64,000 nt of DNA, taken from the NCBI RefSeq assembly GCF_000024785.1, contig NC_013441.1, positions 3,038,001 through 3,102,000 on the forward strand. Reading direction: 5' to 3'. The translations under genes and the position numbers were made by a program. This DNA is from Gordonia bronchialis DSM 43247. GTDB lineage: Bacteria; Actinomycetota; Actinomycetes; Mycobacteriales; Mycobacteriaceae. A model generated the notes under the pieces. The model was not told where the DNA came from. It was given only the letters and a program-made list of their open reading frames with translations, and made no database searches. Shown piece after piece: positions 30,916 to 39,490 of this stretch. Within the stretch, counting starts at the first letter, position 1. Every line of letters begins with the position of its first letter.

Positions 30916-31362
30916 TCAGGGGATCAACACCGCACACTGCCCGCGGCCGAAGAACGGCGGGAATTGCACCCCGGTTCCGACCTGTGCACGCAGCGACCTC
31001 GACGACGACCCCTGCGTGGCGGTGAGGACGTAGGTTCCCGGCGCCGGCGGCGTCCAATTCGCGGACACGACGCGTCGAGTCGGCTTCACGTCGACCAACC
31101 GCACGGCCGGACCACCCAGACGTCTACTGGTGATCGAGACGCGCTGGGCCGACGGCGCCGTGTCGTCGACCATCGCTGCCACCTAGTAGGTACATCCGGC
31201 GCCATAGTGTCCGGCGACCGACCCGTATCCCGGATAAGTACCGATCGCGATGCCCTCGACCCTCACCGACGCCTCCGACGGCGTCACCGCACCGAGGATT
31301 CCGGCGGCCGCGGCCACGACTCCGACGACGGCGACACGAACACGAAACTTGTTTCCCGACAT
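30916..31362 (-). pseudogene. Small secreted protein interrupted by an in-frame amber codon
   Basis: ATG 31362 begins a clear signal peptide (VRVAVVGVVAAAAGILGAV, cleavage near PSEAS) and a mature start that ends at TAG 31183-31185 after 59 residues (YGAGCTY). The same frame continues without a break as VAAMVDDTAPSAQRVSITSR... to a stop at 30916, giving a coherent 89-residue remainder that looks like the second half of an Ig-like beta domain (WTPPAPGTYVLTATQGSSS). One base change would restore a protein of 148 codons. A good ribosome-binding site (GGGGAAAG) precedes the ATG. Alternatives: sequencing error, or two separate short proteins. Confidence 0.7.
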
Positions 31363-31505
31363 GACTTTCCCCGACCTCCCGACTGGATTGCACTCACCGG
31401 CCACCAGTGGGTGGCGCAGCTCACTGCGACCCTAACAACCACGACCCGCCCGTATCCCCGGATTCGAAAATCCACTCCCCCGGACCAACCTGCCCGTGAA
31501 CCGGT

Positions 31506-31624
31506 TGCGCCGCCGCCCTATCTGCTGGTCACGCCGCCCCCCTACCCGCTGGTCACGCCGCCGCCCTACCCGCTGGTTGAGCCGCGCCGGGCGAGCCTGC
31601 GAGCCCGCCGCGCGTCGAAACCAC
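31506..31624. repeat. 24-bp tandem repeats followed by a REP-like intergenic sequence
   Basis: Three 24-bp units of the form CACGCCGCCGCCCTACCCGCTGGT occupy 31506-31529, 31530-31553 and 31554-31577, with unit 1 slightly diverged. They run into 31578-31624, a GC-rich stretch with the inverted word pair CGGGCGAGCC/TGCGAGCCCG. On the minus strand that stretch begins GTGGTTTCGACGCGCGGCGG, a style common in intergenic repeats of Gordonia-like genomes. The remainder of the 324-bp gap (31363-31686) contains no gene that I can support. Confidence 0.7.
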
Positions 31625-31686
31625 AAGCGAGCCAACCATGTCCGCAACCAACGACACACCCCGACAGGGAGCCTCAGGCCCCGCGT

Positions 31687-32607
31687 TCACGGAGCCGGCG
31701 TGACCACCCGTACCGTCGCCGGGCGGCCCGGATCACACGAACGATGCACACCGGTTTCCACCGGTGCGAATCCGCCGTCGGCCAGCGGATCGGTCAGCGC
31801 GGCCGCCGCCTCGACATCCCGTGCGGTGATCGTCAGCTCGGTCACCGAGCCGGTCGCGTTCTGGTCAACAGCGGTCACGTCAACAGCAGTGGCCTTCTCA
31901 CCGGCGATCGCCCACAGCCGGTTGGTGAGTCGGGCGGGAAGCGCTGCCGGATCGGGTTCGGCGGCAACGAGGTCCGCGATCGGCTCGGCCGCCGTCCGTT
32001 GCCGGACGTGCGCCTCGAGCGGCACCAGCCGCCCTTCCCAGAGCGCGGCCGCCGCCTCGGCCAGATCGTCGGCCGTCCCGGAATTGTCCAGCCAGGCGTC
32101 AGCCACCGCCCGCCGCTGCTCCTCGGTGGCCTGGGCAGCGATCCGGGCGCGCGCGTCGGCCTCGGCGACCCCGCGCAAGGTGGTGAGTCGCTGCACCCGG
32201 AGCTCCTCGTCGGCGTGCACGACGACGACGAGGTGGAAGAACGGTGCCGTGTGGTTCTCGACCAACAGCGGAATGTCCTGCACCACAATCGCATCGGCCG
32301 GTGCGGCGTCGAGCAGCTCCTGGGTGCGGGCGCCGATCAGCGGATGGGTGATGCCGTTGAGTGTGGTCCGGGACTCATCGTCGGCGAAGGCCTTGGCGGC
32401 CAGCGCCGGCCGGTCCAGCGCACCGTCGGCGCCCAGGATGTCGTCGCCGAAGGCAGCGACGAGCGCGGCGAGTCCCTCCGACCCGGGGGCCACCACCTCG
32501 CGCGCGATCTTGTCCGCGTCGATGATGTACGCACCGTGTTCGACGAAGGTCTTTGCCACTGTCGATTTACCGGCCCCGATGCCGCCGGTCAGTCCCAGCC
32601 TGATCAC
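31687..32607 (-). CDS. coaE: Dephospho-CoA kinase with degenerate C-terminal GrpB-like remnant
   Basis: CoaE phosphorylates the 3'-OH of dephospho-CoA, the last step of CoA synthesis. Residues 1-200 form the kinase: P-loop RLGLTGGIGAGKSTVAKTF, DADKIAREVVAPG, and VVVVHADEELRVQRLTTLRG. In mycobacteria the kinase is fused to a full GrpB/UPF0157 domain. Here only about 105 residues remain after the kinase, yet the CDPGRPATVRVV motif of the GrpB domain is still recognisable near the end, so the domain appears shortened. GTG 32607 (306 aa) is chosen because it directly precedes IRLGLTGG; GTG 32613 is possible. It follows rpsA on the same strand, with the AztD gene inserted between. Confidence 0.92.
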   Translation of the reverse strand: MIRLGLTGGIGAGKSTVAKTFVEHGAYIIDADKIAREVVAPGSEGLAALVAAFGDDILGADGALDRPALAAKAFADDESRTTLNGITHPLIGARTQELLDAAPADAIVVQDIPLLVENHTAPFFHLVVVVHADEELRVQRLTTLRGVAEADARARIAAQATEEQRRAVADAWLDNSGTADDLAEAAAALWEGRLVPLEAHVRQRTAAEPIADLVAAEPDPAALPARLTNRLWAIAGEKATAVDVTAVDQNATGSVTELTITARDVEAAAALTDPLADGGFAPVETGVHRSCDPGRPATVRVVTPAP

Positions 32608-32688
32608 GTCCACCAGTGTGGCAAACCCGCCGGAGTCCGCGCCGGGTGCCCCGCCGCCGGCGTGCCGGGGGCAGGGCATCCACGGACC

Positions 32689-33921
32689 TCAGCCGGTGAC
32701 GCCGGTGAGTTCGATGGTGGGATGGGGCAGCGTGGCCTCACCCACCTTCTCCTTGGTCGCCAGGTCGACCGCGACGATCTTCTTGGCGGCCGGATCCGAG
32801 ACGTAGGCCACGCCGTCTTGCACGAACAGATTCGGCATCGGCGACTGCCATTCGTCGGGCTCGGTCCAGGCGCCGATCACCGGGATGCGGGCCGTCCGGG
32901 CCGCGGTGTTCACGTCGAAGACGTGCAGGGCGCCGTCGGTGCCCAACAGGACGGCCGAGCCGCCCGGGCCGCGTTCGATGGAGCGGAAACTGTAGCTGGA
33001 GTCGAAGGGAACCACGCGCAGTTGTCCACTGCGGGTGTTGGTGAGGGTGAAGCGGTTGGGTCGCTCGATCTCGGCGTCCTTGTCGGTCTTGTAGTCGCCG
33101 AAGACGATGGGTGACGTTTCGTCACCCGCCTGGTTTCCGATCCGGCCGTAGGGATCCGGGTTCGCGACCTTCTGGATCTGATTGCCCCGCACGATGAGGA
33201 TGCCGTTCTCGCAGCCGAAGGTGAGCACGCCGTCGGCCGCGGCCGCCTCGCCGTGTATGCCCGGGCACTGGTCGTTGCGCGCGATCTCGCGCCGATCACG
33301 ATCGAGAATCGCTATGCCACTGCGGGATTCCTCGTTTCCGACGGTGACCACCAGCGTCCCGTCCGCGCGGGCGACGGCAACCCCGTGATGTGGCTGCGGG
33401 ACCGTGAAACTCGTCGATTTCGCGTTGCCGCGCAACAGTTCTGCCGGTTCCACGATGTTCACCTCACCCGTGCCGTCGCTGAACAGCGTGATGCGGGCGT
33501 CATGCGGGACCACATGGCCGGGTTCCTCGCCGCCGAATCGGATATCCGTGAGCTGCGGGGTCGTCGTGTAATAGTGGCCGTGATCGCCGTGTTTACGGGT
33601 CCAGGTCCCCATGTCCAGAACACGGAAACCGCCTGTCTCCGAGACGAAGACGTTGCGCCCGTTCTGCGCGCTGTTGAGCCGGATGAAGCCTTCGGTCTCG
33701 ATGTCGGCGACCTGCTCGAGCGACTCGGCGTCGAGCACCAGGATGCCGCCGTCGTAGCTGAGGGCGAGTCTCGGTGTGGCGCTCTGCTGCTCGACCGGGG
33801 CGCTCGGTGAACTCGACGTCGAGGCCGTATCGTCGCCGCCACTTCCGCAGGCGGTCAGCGCGACGGCGAGCGTCGCGAGCAGGGTCAAGGATCGTGTCCG
33901 ATATGTCCGTGGTGAATGCAC
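32689..33921 (-). CDS. aztD: AztD-type zinc metallochaperone lipoprotein
   Basis: A 410-residue exported lipoprotein: signal peptide with lipobox LAVALTACGSG (Cys25). The mature part reads as a beta-propeller and contains the His-rich loop RKHGDHGHYYTTTPQL near residues 109-124, a hallmark of AztD, which holds zinc outside the cell and hands it to the AztC binding protein. Other histidines (PQPHHGVAVA; GIHGEAAA) are consistent with metal binding. No aztABC transporter genes are in the window, so it is an orphan here. A Zur-like box lies 22-36 bp upstream of the GTG start, which predicts derepression in zinc starvation. Confidence 0.82.
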   Translation of the reverse strand: MHSPRTYRTRSLTLLATLAVALTACGSGGDDTASTSSSPSAPVEQQSATPRLALSYDGGILVLDAESLEQVADIETEGFIRLNSAQNGRNVFVSETGGFRVLDMGTWTRKHGDHGHYYTTTPQLTDIRFGGEEPGHVVPHDARITLFSDGTGEVNIVEPAELLRGNAKSTSFTVPQPHHGVAVARADGTLVVTVGNEESRSGIAILDRDRREIARNDQCPGIHGEAAAADGVLTFGCENGILIVRGNQIQKVANPDPYGRIGNQAGDETSPIVFGDYKTDKDAEIERPNRFTLTNTRSGQLRVVPFDSSYSFRSIERGPGGSAVLLGTDGALHVFDVNTAARTARIPVIGAWTEPDEWQSPMPNLFVQDGVAYVSDPAAKKIVAVDLATKEKVGEATLPHPTIELTGVTG

Positions 33922-33942
33922 GACGGACAGTCAACTGGTTAA

Positions 33943-33957
33943 TGAAAATTATTGTCA
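33943..33957. promoter_or_regulatory. Candidate Zur box upstream of aztD
   Basis: TGAAAATTATTGTCA is a 15-bp palindrome with one mismatch (TGAAAAT-T-ATTGTCA), set in unusually AT-rich sequence. It matches the TGAAAATnATTTTCA type of site bound by Zur. It lies between the aztD start codon (33921) and the rpsA terminator, so it can only serve aztD. Confidence 0.75.
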
Positions 33958-33991
33958 AATGACCATGGATCGGCTCCTGGTGCCGCACTGA

Positions 33992-34032
33992 CGAAGGGGG
34001 CCCTTCCGGACGAATCCGGAAGGGCCCCTTCG
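33992..34032 (-). terminator. Strong hairpin terminator after rpsA
   Basis: CGAAGGGGGCCCTTCCGGA (33992-34010) and TCCGGAAGGGCCCCTTCG (34015-34032) form an 18-bp stem with one bulged G and a CGAA loop, 20 bp after the rpsA stop. It lacks a long U run but is the strongest hairpin between rpsA and aztD and separates the two transcription units. Confidence 0.8.
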
Positions 34033-34051
34033 GTTCAGCTGAGTGCAGCTA

Positions 34052-35515
34052 TCAGGCGTTGCCCGAGAGCTTCTCACGCAGCGCGGCGAGCTGCTCGTCG
34101 CTGGCCAGCGAGCCACCGGTCGAGGCCGGCGCGTTGCTGCCGGTACCACGGCTCTCCGATGCCGACGAGTAATCCGACGGTGCGTTGGCCGCCTCGGCGG
34201 CGGCAGCGGCGAACTTCTCCATCTGAGCGGTGTGCATCTTGTGGCGACGCTCGGCCTCGGCGTACCGGGCCTCCCATGCCTCACGCTGCTTCTCGAAGCC
34301 TTCGAGCCACTCGTTGGTGTCGGCGTCGAAGCCCTCGGGGAAGATGTAGTTGCCCTGCTCGTCGTAGCTGTCGGCCATGCCGTACTTCGACGGGTCGAAC
34401 TCCTCGGTGTAGTCCTCGTTGGCCTGCTTGAGGCTCAGCGAGATTCGACGACGCTCGAGGTCGATGTCGATGACCTTGACCATCGCATCGTCGCCGACGG
34501 CGACAACCTGATCCGGCACCTCGACGTGGCGCTCGGCCAGCTCGGAGATGTGAACCAGGCCCTCGATGCCCTCGTCGACGCGGACGAACGCACCGAACGG
34601 CACCAGCTTGGTGACCTTGCCCGGCACGATCTGGCCGATCGCGTGGGTACGGGCGAACTGACGCCACGGATCTTCCTGGGTTGCTTTGAGCGACAGCGAA
34701 ACCCGCTCGCGATCGAGATCGACGTCGAGAACCTCGACGGTGACCTCGTCGCCCACCGCGACGACCTCGGACGGATGATCGATGTGCTTCCAGGACAGCT
34801 CGGAAACGTGCACCAGGCCGTCGACGCCGCCGAGATCGACGAAGGCGCCGAAGTTGACGATCGAGGACACGACGCCCTTGCGGACCTGGCCCTTCTGGAG
34901 CTGGTGCAGGAACTCGCTGCGCACCTCGGACTGGGTCTGCTCCAGCCACGCGCGGCGCGAGAGCACCACGTTGTTGCGGTTCTTGTCGAGTTCGATGATC
35001 TTGGCCTCGATCTCCTTGCCGATGTACGGCTGCAGATCGCGCACGCGACGCATCTCCACCAGCGACGCCGGGAGGAAGCCACGCAGGCCGATGTCCAGGA
35101 TCAGGCCGCCCTTGACGACCTCGATGACGGTGCCCTTGACGGCCTCGTCCTTCTCCTTGAGCTCCTCGATGGTGCCCCAGGCGCGCTCGTACTGTGCGCG
35201 CTTCTTGGACAGGATCAGGCGGCCTTCCTTGTCCTCCTTGGTGAGGACCAGGGCCTCGACCTCGTCACCGACGTTGACGACCTCGTTGGGGTCCACGTCG
35301 TGCTTGATCGACAGTTCACGGGAAGGGATGACGCCTTCGGTCTTGTAACCGATGTCGAGCAGAACCTCGTCCCGATCGACCTTGACGATGGTTCCTTCCA
35401 CGATGTCGCCATCGTTGAAGTACTTGATCGTGGAGTCGATGGCGGCGAGAAAGTCCTCGGCCGAGCCGATATCGTTGACGGCTACTTGCGGCGAGGTGAT
35501 CGTGGGGGACGACAT
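34052..35515 (-). CDS. rpsA: 30S ribosomal protein S1
   Basis: Actinobacterial S1 (487 aa), which holds mRNA on the 30S subunit. Four S1 motifs are visible in order: GDIVEGTIVKVDRDEVLLDI, VKGTVIEVVKGGLILDIGLR, GVVSSIVNFGAFVDLGGVDG and GKVTKLVPFGAFVRVDEGIE. The last 100 residues form a low-complexity Ala/Ser-rich tail typical of this lineage. ATG 35515 begins MSSPTITSPQVAVNDIGSAE; the longer reading to 35608 is not conserved in character. It lies in the polA-rpsA-coaE neighbourhood known from mycobacteria, though other genes have been inserted on both sides. Confidence 0.97.
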   Translation of the reverse strand: MSSPTITSPQVAVNDIGSAEDFLAAIDSTIKYFNDGDIVEGTIVKVDRDEVLLDIGYKTEGVIPSRELSIKHDVDPNEVVNVGDEVEALVLTKEDKEGRLILSKKRAQYERAWGTIEELKEKDEAVKGTVIEVVKGGLILDIGLRGFLPASLVEMRRVRDLQPYIGKEIEAKIIELDKNRNNVVLSRRAWLEQTQSEVRSEFLHQLQKGQVRKGVVSSIVNFGAFVDLGGVDGLVHVSELSWKHIDHPSEVVAVGDEVTVEVLDVDLDRERVSLSLKATQEDPWRQFARTHAIGQIVPGKVTKLVPFGAFVRVDEGIEGLVHISELAERHVEVPDQVVAVGDDAMVKVIDIDLERRRISLSLKQANEDYTEEFDPSKYGMADSYDEQGNYIFPEGFDADTNEWLEGFEKQREAWEARYAEAERRHKMHTAQMEKFAAAAAEAANAPSDYSSASESRGTGSNAPASTGGSLASDEQLAALREKLSGNA

Positions 35516-35713
35516 ATGTTGAGTTGCTCCGGACAGGTGTGTAGTAGGTACAGTTCCGCTTGTCGTAGCCGGAGGTCGTAGAGTCGACACCAGGCACGAC
35601 GACGGCACGCGACTATGCGCGCGTGCCCGTATAACACTACGCCAGACCCGTTGTGCTGGGCAAATGCGTCCGTGGCGACTGACAACGGTCAGGTAGCGAG
35701 GGGGAAATCACCG

Positions 35714-36763
35714 ATGAACGACCAGCGACCCGGCAACGAGGGATATCCGGGGCCGGACGATCCTCGCCACCACGGTCCCCAGTACGGCGGCCCCCAACAC
35801 AACGGTCCCCAGTACAACACCCCTCAGCACAACACCCCTCAGCCTGGCAATCCCCAGTACGGCGCTCCCGCCCAGGGACAGCCGAGCGGCGGAGACCAGC
35901 ACGGTGGCCAGTGGGGCAGCGAGACATGGGGCAACGAGACCCCGAAGGACGATCCACACTTCGCGCCCACCCAGTACAACGCCACCCCCTACGGTCAGCC
36001 GGGTCCACTGCCGTCGGAGCCGACACAGGCGTTCGGGCCCTCCGGTGTCCAGCCGCCCGGACAGCCGCCGACCGGGAACGCAGGTCAGCCCGGCGCCCCG
36101 TTCGGTGCACCCGGCTTCGGTGGTCCCCCGTTCGGTCCGCCTCCCGGCGCTCCGGGATTCGGCGGGCCCGGATTCCCGCCGCCGCGCCGGAACAACAACA
36201 CCGCAGTACTCGCCGTGATCGGCGGCGTCGTCCTGATCGTGGCGATCGCGGTCGCGGCGACCGTCGGCATCGTCTTCGCGAACCGATCGTCCGACGACTC
36301 GCACACCAGCGCCGACGCGAGCAGCTCCTCGTCGACCGCCGACGACAGCACCGAGTCGTCGGATTCGAGCACCACACCCGGGTACACGCCGTACCCCACG
36401 TACACGACGACGACCACCACCGAGGCGCCGACGCTCTACGGCGGGATCGCGTTCGCCGGGTCGGGCGCCTACAACACGAGCGTCAACTACTCCGACGCCG
36501 ACACCGCCAAGACCACTGCCGTCAACGCCTGCAACACATCGATCCACAGCAAGGGATGGGGGTCGGACAGCTATTGCGGCTACGTCCCGATCCAAACCGG
36601 TTACTGCGGATCTGTGGCAACTGCCACTGTCGCGAGCGGCTGGGGCCCCACGGGCTGGTCGCAGACCACCGGTGGCCGTGCCCAGGCGATCACCCTCGCC
36701 CGCGAGAAGTGCGACTCGCTCGGCCAGGGCACGTGCCACGAGCTCATCACGCTCTGCATGTGA
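35714..36763 (+). CDS. Membrane-anchored DUF4189 protein with Pro/Gln/Gly-rich cytoplasmic arm
   Basis: A 349-residue protein in three parts. Residues 1-158 are Pro/Gly/Gln/Asn-rich with short repeats such as HNGPQYNTPQHNTPQ. One transmembrane helix follows (TAVLAVIGGVVLIVAIAVAA, about 163-182) with a Ser/Thr linker behind it. The exported C-terminal domain (YGGIAFAGSGAYNTSVNY to CHELITLCM) has six cysteines and fits DUF4189, found in exported actinobacterial proteins of unknown function. The cytoplasmic arm resembles Pro-rich tails of cell-division or secretion proteins, but no partner is evident. It is divergent from rpsA. Confidence 0.75.
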   Translation: MNDQRPGNEGYPGPDDPRHHGPQYGGPQHNGPQYNTPQHNTPQPGNPQYGAPAQGQPSGGDQHGGQWGSETWGNETPKDDPHFAPTQYNATPYGQPGPLPSEPTQAFGPSGVQPPGQPPTGNAGQPGAPFGAPGFGGPPFGPPPGAPGFGGPGFPPPRRNNNTAVLAVIGGVVLIVAIAVAATVGIVFANRSSDDSHTSADASSSSSTADDSTESSDSSTTPGYTPYPTYTTTTTTEAPTLYGGIAFAGSGAYNTSVNYSDADTAKTTAVNACNTSIHSKGWGSDSYCGYVPIQTGYCGSVATATVASGWGPTGWSQTTGGRAQAITLAREKCDSLGQGTCHELITLCM

Positions 36764-36804
36764 GCGTCGGTCGGTGATGTACGCGGGTCTGTTTGACTGG
36801 AGCC

Positions 36805-37362
36805 GTGGCGCATTCCATCGAGCTCCTACCCGACGACGAGACCGACGCCCTCACCCGCGCCCAGTGGCGGGCGCTCGTCGATGCCGACCTGCCCAGCGCC
36901 GCGACGATCAGATCGTCCACCAACCGCCCACACGTCACGCTCGTGGCGGCCGGCCGGATCTCGGCGAGCGCCGACACCGCGATCCTGCCGGTGGCCCAGC
37001 GCCTGCCGATACGCGCCCGCCTCGGTGCCCCGATCGTCTTCGGCGGTGGCTCGCATCACACGCTCGCGCGACTGGTGGTGCCGTCGAGCGACCTGCTCTC
37101 CATCCATGCGCAGGTGGCCCGGCTCGCCGGTCCCGCCATGGTCGACGATGCGGGCGCCCCAACGCTTTTCGCGCACAGCGCACCGGGATGCTGGACTCCG
37201 CACATCACACTGGCACGACGACTGTCCGGCGAGCAGGTCGCCGCGGCGCTCGCCGTCCTGGCGACCGTCGACAGCCGGGAGCCCGCCATCGTCTTCGACG
37301 CGGTGCGACGCTGGGACTCGGATGCGAAGAGCGAGCACGTACTACCGGGACGCGCCTGCTGA
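36805..37362 (+). CDS. 2H phosphoesterase (2'-5' RNA ligase superfamily)
   Basis: A 185-residue protein with the two HxT motifs that define the 2H superfamily: RPHVTLVAA near residue 38 and TPHITLARR near residue 134. Known members hydrolyse cyclic phosphodiesters or act on 2'-5' RNA linkages; the substrate here is unknown. I placed the start at GTG 36805, giving MAHSIELLPDDE; a TTG at 36793 is possible. Neither start has a strong ribosome-binding site. The gene follows the DUF4189 gene by 41 bp. Confidence 0.82.
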   Translation: MAHSIELLPDDETDALTRAQWRALVDADLPSAATIRSSTNRPHVTLVAAGRISASADTAILPVAQRLPIRARLGAPIVFGGGSHHTLARLVVPSSDLLSIHAQVARLAGPAMVDDAGAPTLFAHSAPGCWTPHITLARRLSGEQVAAALAVLATVDSREPAIVFDAVRRWDSDAKSEHVLPGRAC

Positions 37363-37435
37363 CCCGGTGTTGCAAATCGGGAGCGATCCGTGGGGTTCAG
37401 GTCCGGACGTGTGAGCGCACGTCGATCATCAGCAG

Positions 37436-38523
37436 ATGACCCGCTCCGAACCCACCGATTACACCTCGTCGGCCGACGACTTCGCCGAAAGACTCTTCGC
37501 ATCCGCTCTGGCCACCGCCGAGACCATGAGTATCTACGTGGGTGAACGCCTGGGTGGTACGCCGATCTCGCGACCCACGGTCCCACCGGCGCCGACGACG
37601 TCGCCGCGCGCACGGGCACACATCCCCGATATGCACGCGAATGGCTGGAGATGCAGGCCGCCTACGGCATCGTCGACGCCGATCCCGATGCCACGCCACC
37701 GCTCTTCGCGCTGCCACCCGCCCACGCCGAGGTCCTGCTCGACGAGCACAGTCTGACCTATCTGGGGGCGCTGCCCCGAATGTATGCCGCCGCGTTCACC
37801 CATCTTCCCGAGCTGATGGCGGCCTACCGCGACGGGGGCGGGGTGAGCTGGGCACAACTCGGTGCCGACGCCCGCGAGTGTCAGGCCGCACTCAATCGCC
37901 CCTGGTTCGAGCAACGTCTCGCACCGGCACTGGCCGGCGTCGACCATCTGCACGCCGTGCTGTCCCGGCCGGGCGCCCGCGTTCTCGACGTGGGCTTCGG
38001 GGGCGGTTGGTCGACCATCGCACTCGCCGAGGCCTACCCCGGCGCCACCGTCACCGGCCTCGACATCGACCCCGAATCGGTGCGCATGGCGCAACGCAAC
38101 GCCGCCGCGCGCGGAGTGTCCGAGCGCGTCGACTTCCGCATGGCCGACGGCGATTCCGCCCGTGCCGCAGGCAGTTTCGACATCGCGTTCGCCTTCGAAT
38201 GTGTACATGACATGCCGCAGCCGGTCGATGTCCTCGCGTCCGTGCACGCGGCGCTGGCTCCCGGGGCGTCCATGGTGGTCATGGACGAGGCAGTCTCCGA
38301 TCGATTCGACGGCCCGGCCGATGAGGTGGACCGGCTGATGTACGGCTTCTCGATGTTTGTATGCCTGCCCGACGGGATGTCCGTCCAGCCGTCGGCCGCG
38401 ACCGGCACGGTGATGCGCCCTGACACGCTGGCCCGGTATGCGCGCGACGCCGGATACCGTTCCGCCGCAACGCTACCCATCGACGATTTCGCATTCTTCC
38501 GGTTCTACGAACTCGCCACGTGA
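37436..38523 (+). pseudogene. SAM-dependent methyltransferase, frameshifted near its N-terminus
   Basis: The first 40 codons (MTRSEPTDYTSSADDFAERL to SIYVGERLGG) are in one frame and the rest is in another. From TAC 37558 the second frame reads YADLATHGPTGADDVAARTG, a natural continuation that forms the winged-helix dimerisation domain, and runs on through the SAM motif VLDVGFGGGWSTIALAEAYP and TGLDIDPESV to the stop at 38523. The span is 1088 bp, one base short of whole codons, so one base is missing between about 37551 and 37558. The repaired protein (362 aa) resembles Rv2258c-type methyltransferases. Restarting at ATG 37651 would yield 290 aa that retain the SAM domain. Confidence 0.82.
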
Positions 38524-38626
38524 CCCCGGCCCGTGGTTCCCCGGCCGGATGTACCTGCGACGACGCCAACGCAGCGAGGCACCGCCTGGGCGTCGGACTC
38601 GTCAATGAATTTCCAACACCGGACCC

Positions 38627-38632
38627 TAGAAT
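38627..38632 (+). promoter_or_regulatory. Likely -10 element for a leaderless methyltransferase mRNA
   Basis: TAGAAT lies six bases before the GTG at 38639, the spacing expected if transcription starts at the start codon itself. No ribosome-binding site precedes the GTG, which supports a leaderless message; no clear -35 is seen. Confidence 0.5.
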
Positions 38633-38638
38633 GCTGCT

Positions 38639-39490
38639 GTGAACTGCGACGTCCCTGATGCCCCGCGAGCGCCACGACTGCTACCCGACGTCGATTCGCA
38701 GATCAGTATGCAGGCGAATCGCTCCTGGTGGGATTCCGACGCCGAGGAGTATCACCGTGAGCACGGCGAGTTTCTCGGCACCGGCCGCGACGGTGGTGAT
38801 TTCGTCTGGTGCCCAGAAGGTGTCCGCGAGGAGGATGCCCACCTCCTCGGCGACATCGCCGATCGGGATGTGTTGGAGATCGGCTGCGGATCGGCACCAT
38901 GCGCGCGCTGGCTGACCGCACACGGCGCACGCGCGGTCGGCATCGATCTGTCGCGTCGGATGCTGGCGATCGGGGTCGCGGCGATGGGCCGCGACGCTCG
39001 GCGGGTCCCGCTGATCCAGGCAACCGCCGAGGCACTCCCCTTTGCCGACGATTCCTTCGACTCCGCGTGTTCGGCCTTCGGCGCGGTCCCGTTCGTGGCC
39101 GACTCCGCCCGGGTGATGGCCGAGGTCGCCCGGGTACTGCGTCCCGGCGGACGGTGGGTGTTCGCGGTGAATCATCCGATGCGCTGGATGTTCCCCGACG
39201 ATCCCGGCCCCGACGGCCTGACGGTCTCCATCCCCTACTTCAGCCGTACCCCCTACGTCGAGACCGACGAGACGGGTGAGGTCACCTACGTCGAACATCA
39301 CCGCACCATCGGTGACCGGGTCCGCGAGATCCGCGCCGCCGGACTGATCCTCGACGACATCATCGAACCGGAGTGGCCCGACGGTTTCGACCGCGTCTGG
39401 GGTCAATGGAGTCCGTTGCGGGGCAGCTACTTTCCGGGCACCGCGATTTTTGTGTCGCATCTGTCGGAGGATCGCCGCGCAATCAACTGA
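38639..39490 (+). CDS. Class I SAM-dependent methyltransferase
   Basis: A 283-residue Rossmann methyltransferase. SAM-binding motif I is VLEIGCGSAPCARWL, the acidic end of strand 2 is AVGIDLSRRML, and a UbiE/type-11 pattern continues as PLIQATAEALPFADDSFDSA and VLRPGGRWVFAVNHPM. The N-terminal ANRSWWDSDAEEYHREHGEF is typical of a widespread actinobacterial group with unknown small-molecule substrates. The GTG start at 38639 is probably the first base of the mRNA. Its 3' end overlaps the convergent receptor kinase gene by 8 bp. Confidence 0.85.
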   Translation: MNCDVPDAPRAPRLLPDVDSQISMQANRSWWDSDAEEYHREHGEFLGTGRDGGDFVWCPEGVREEDAHLLGDIADRDVLEIGCGSAPCARWLTAHGARAVGIDLSRRMLAIGVAAMGRDARRVPLIQATAEALPFADDSFDSACSAFGAVPFVADSARVMAEVARVLRPGGRWVFAVNHPMRWMFPDDPGPDGLTVSIPYFSRTPYVETDETGEVTYVEHHRTIGDRVREIRAAGLILDDIIEPEWPDGFDRVWGQWSPLRGSYFPGTAIFVSHLSEDRRAIN

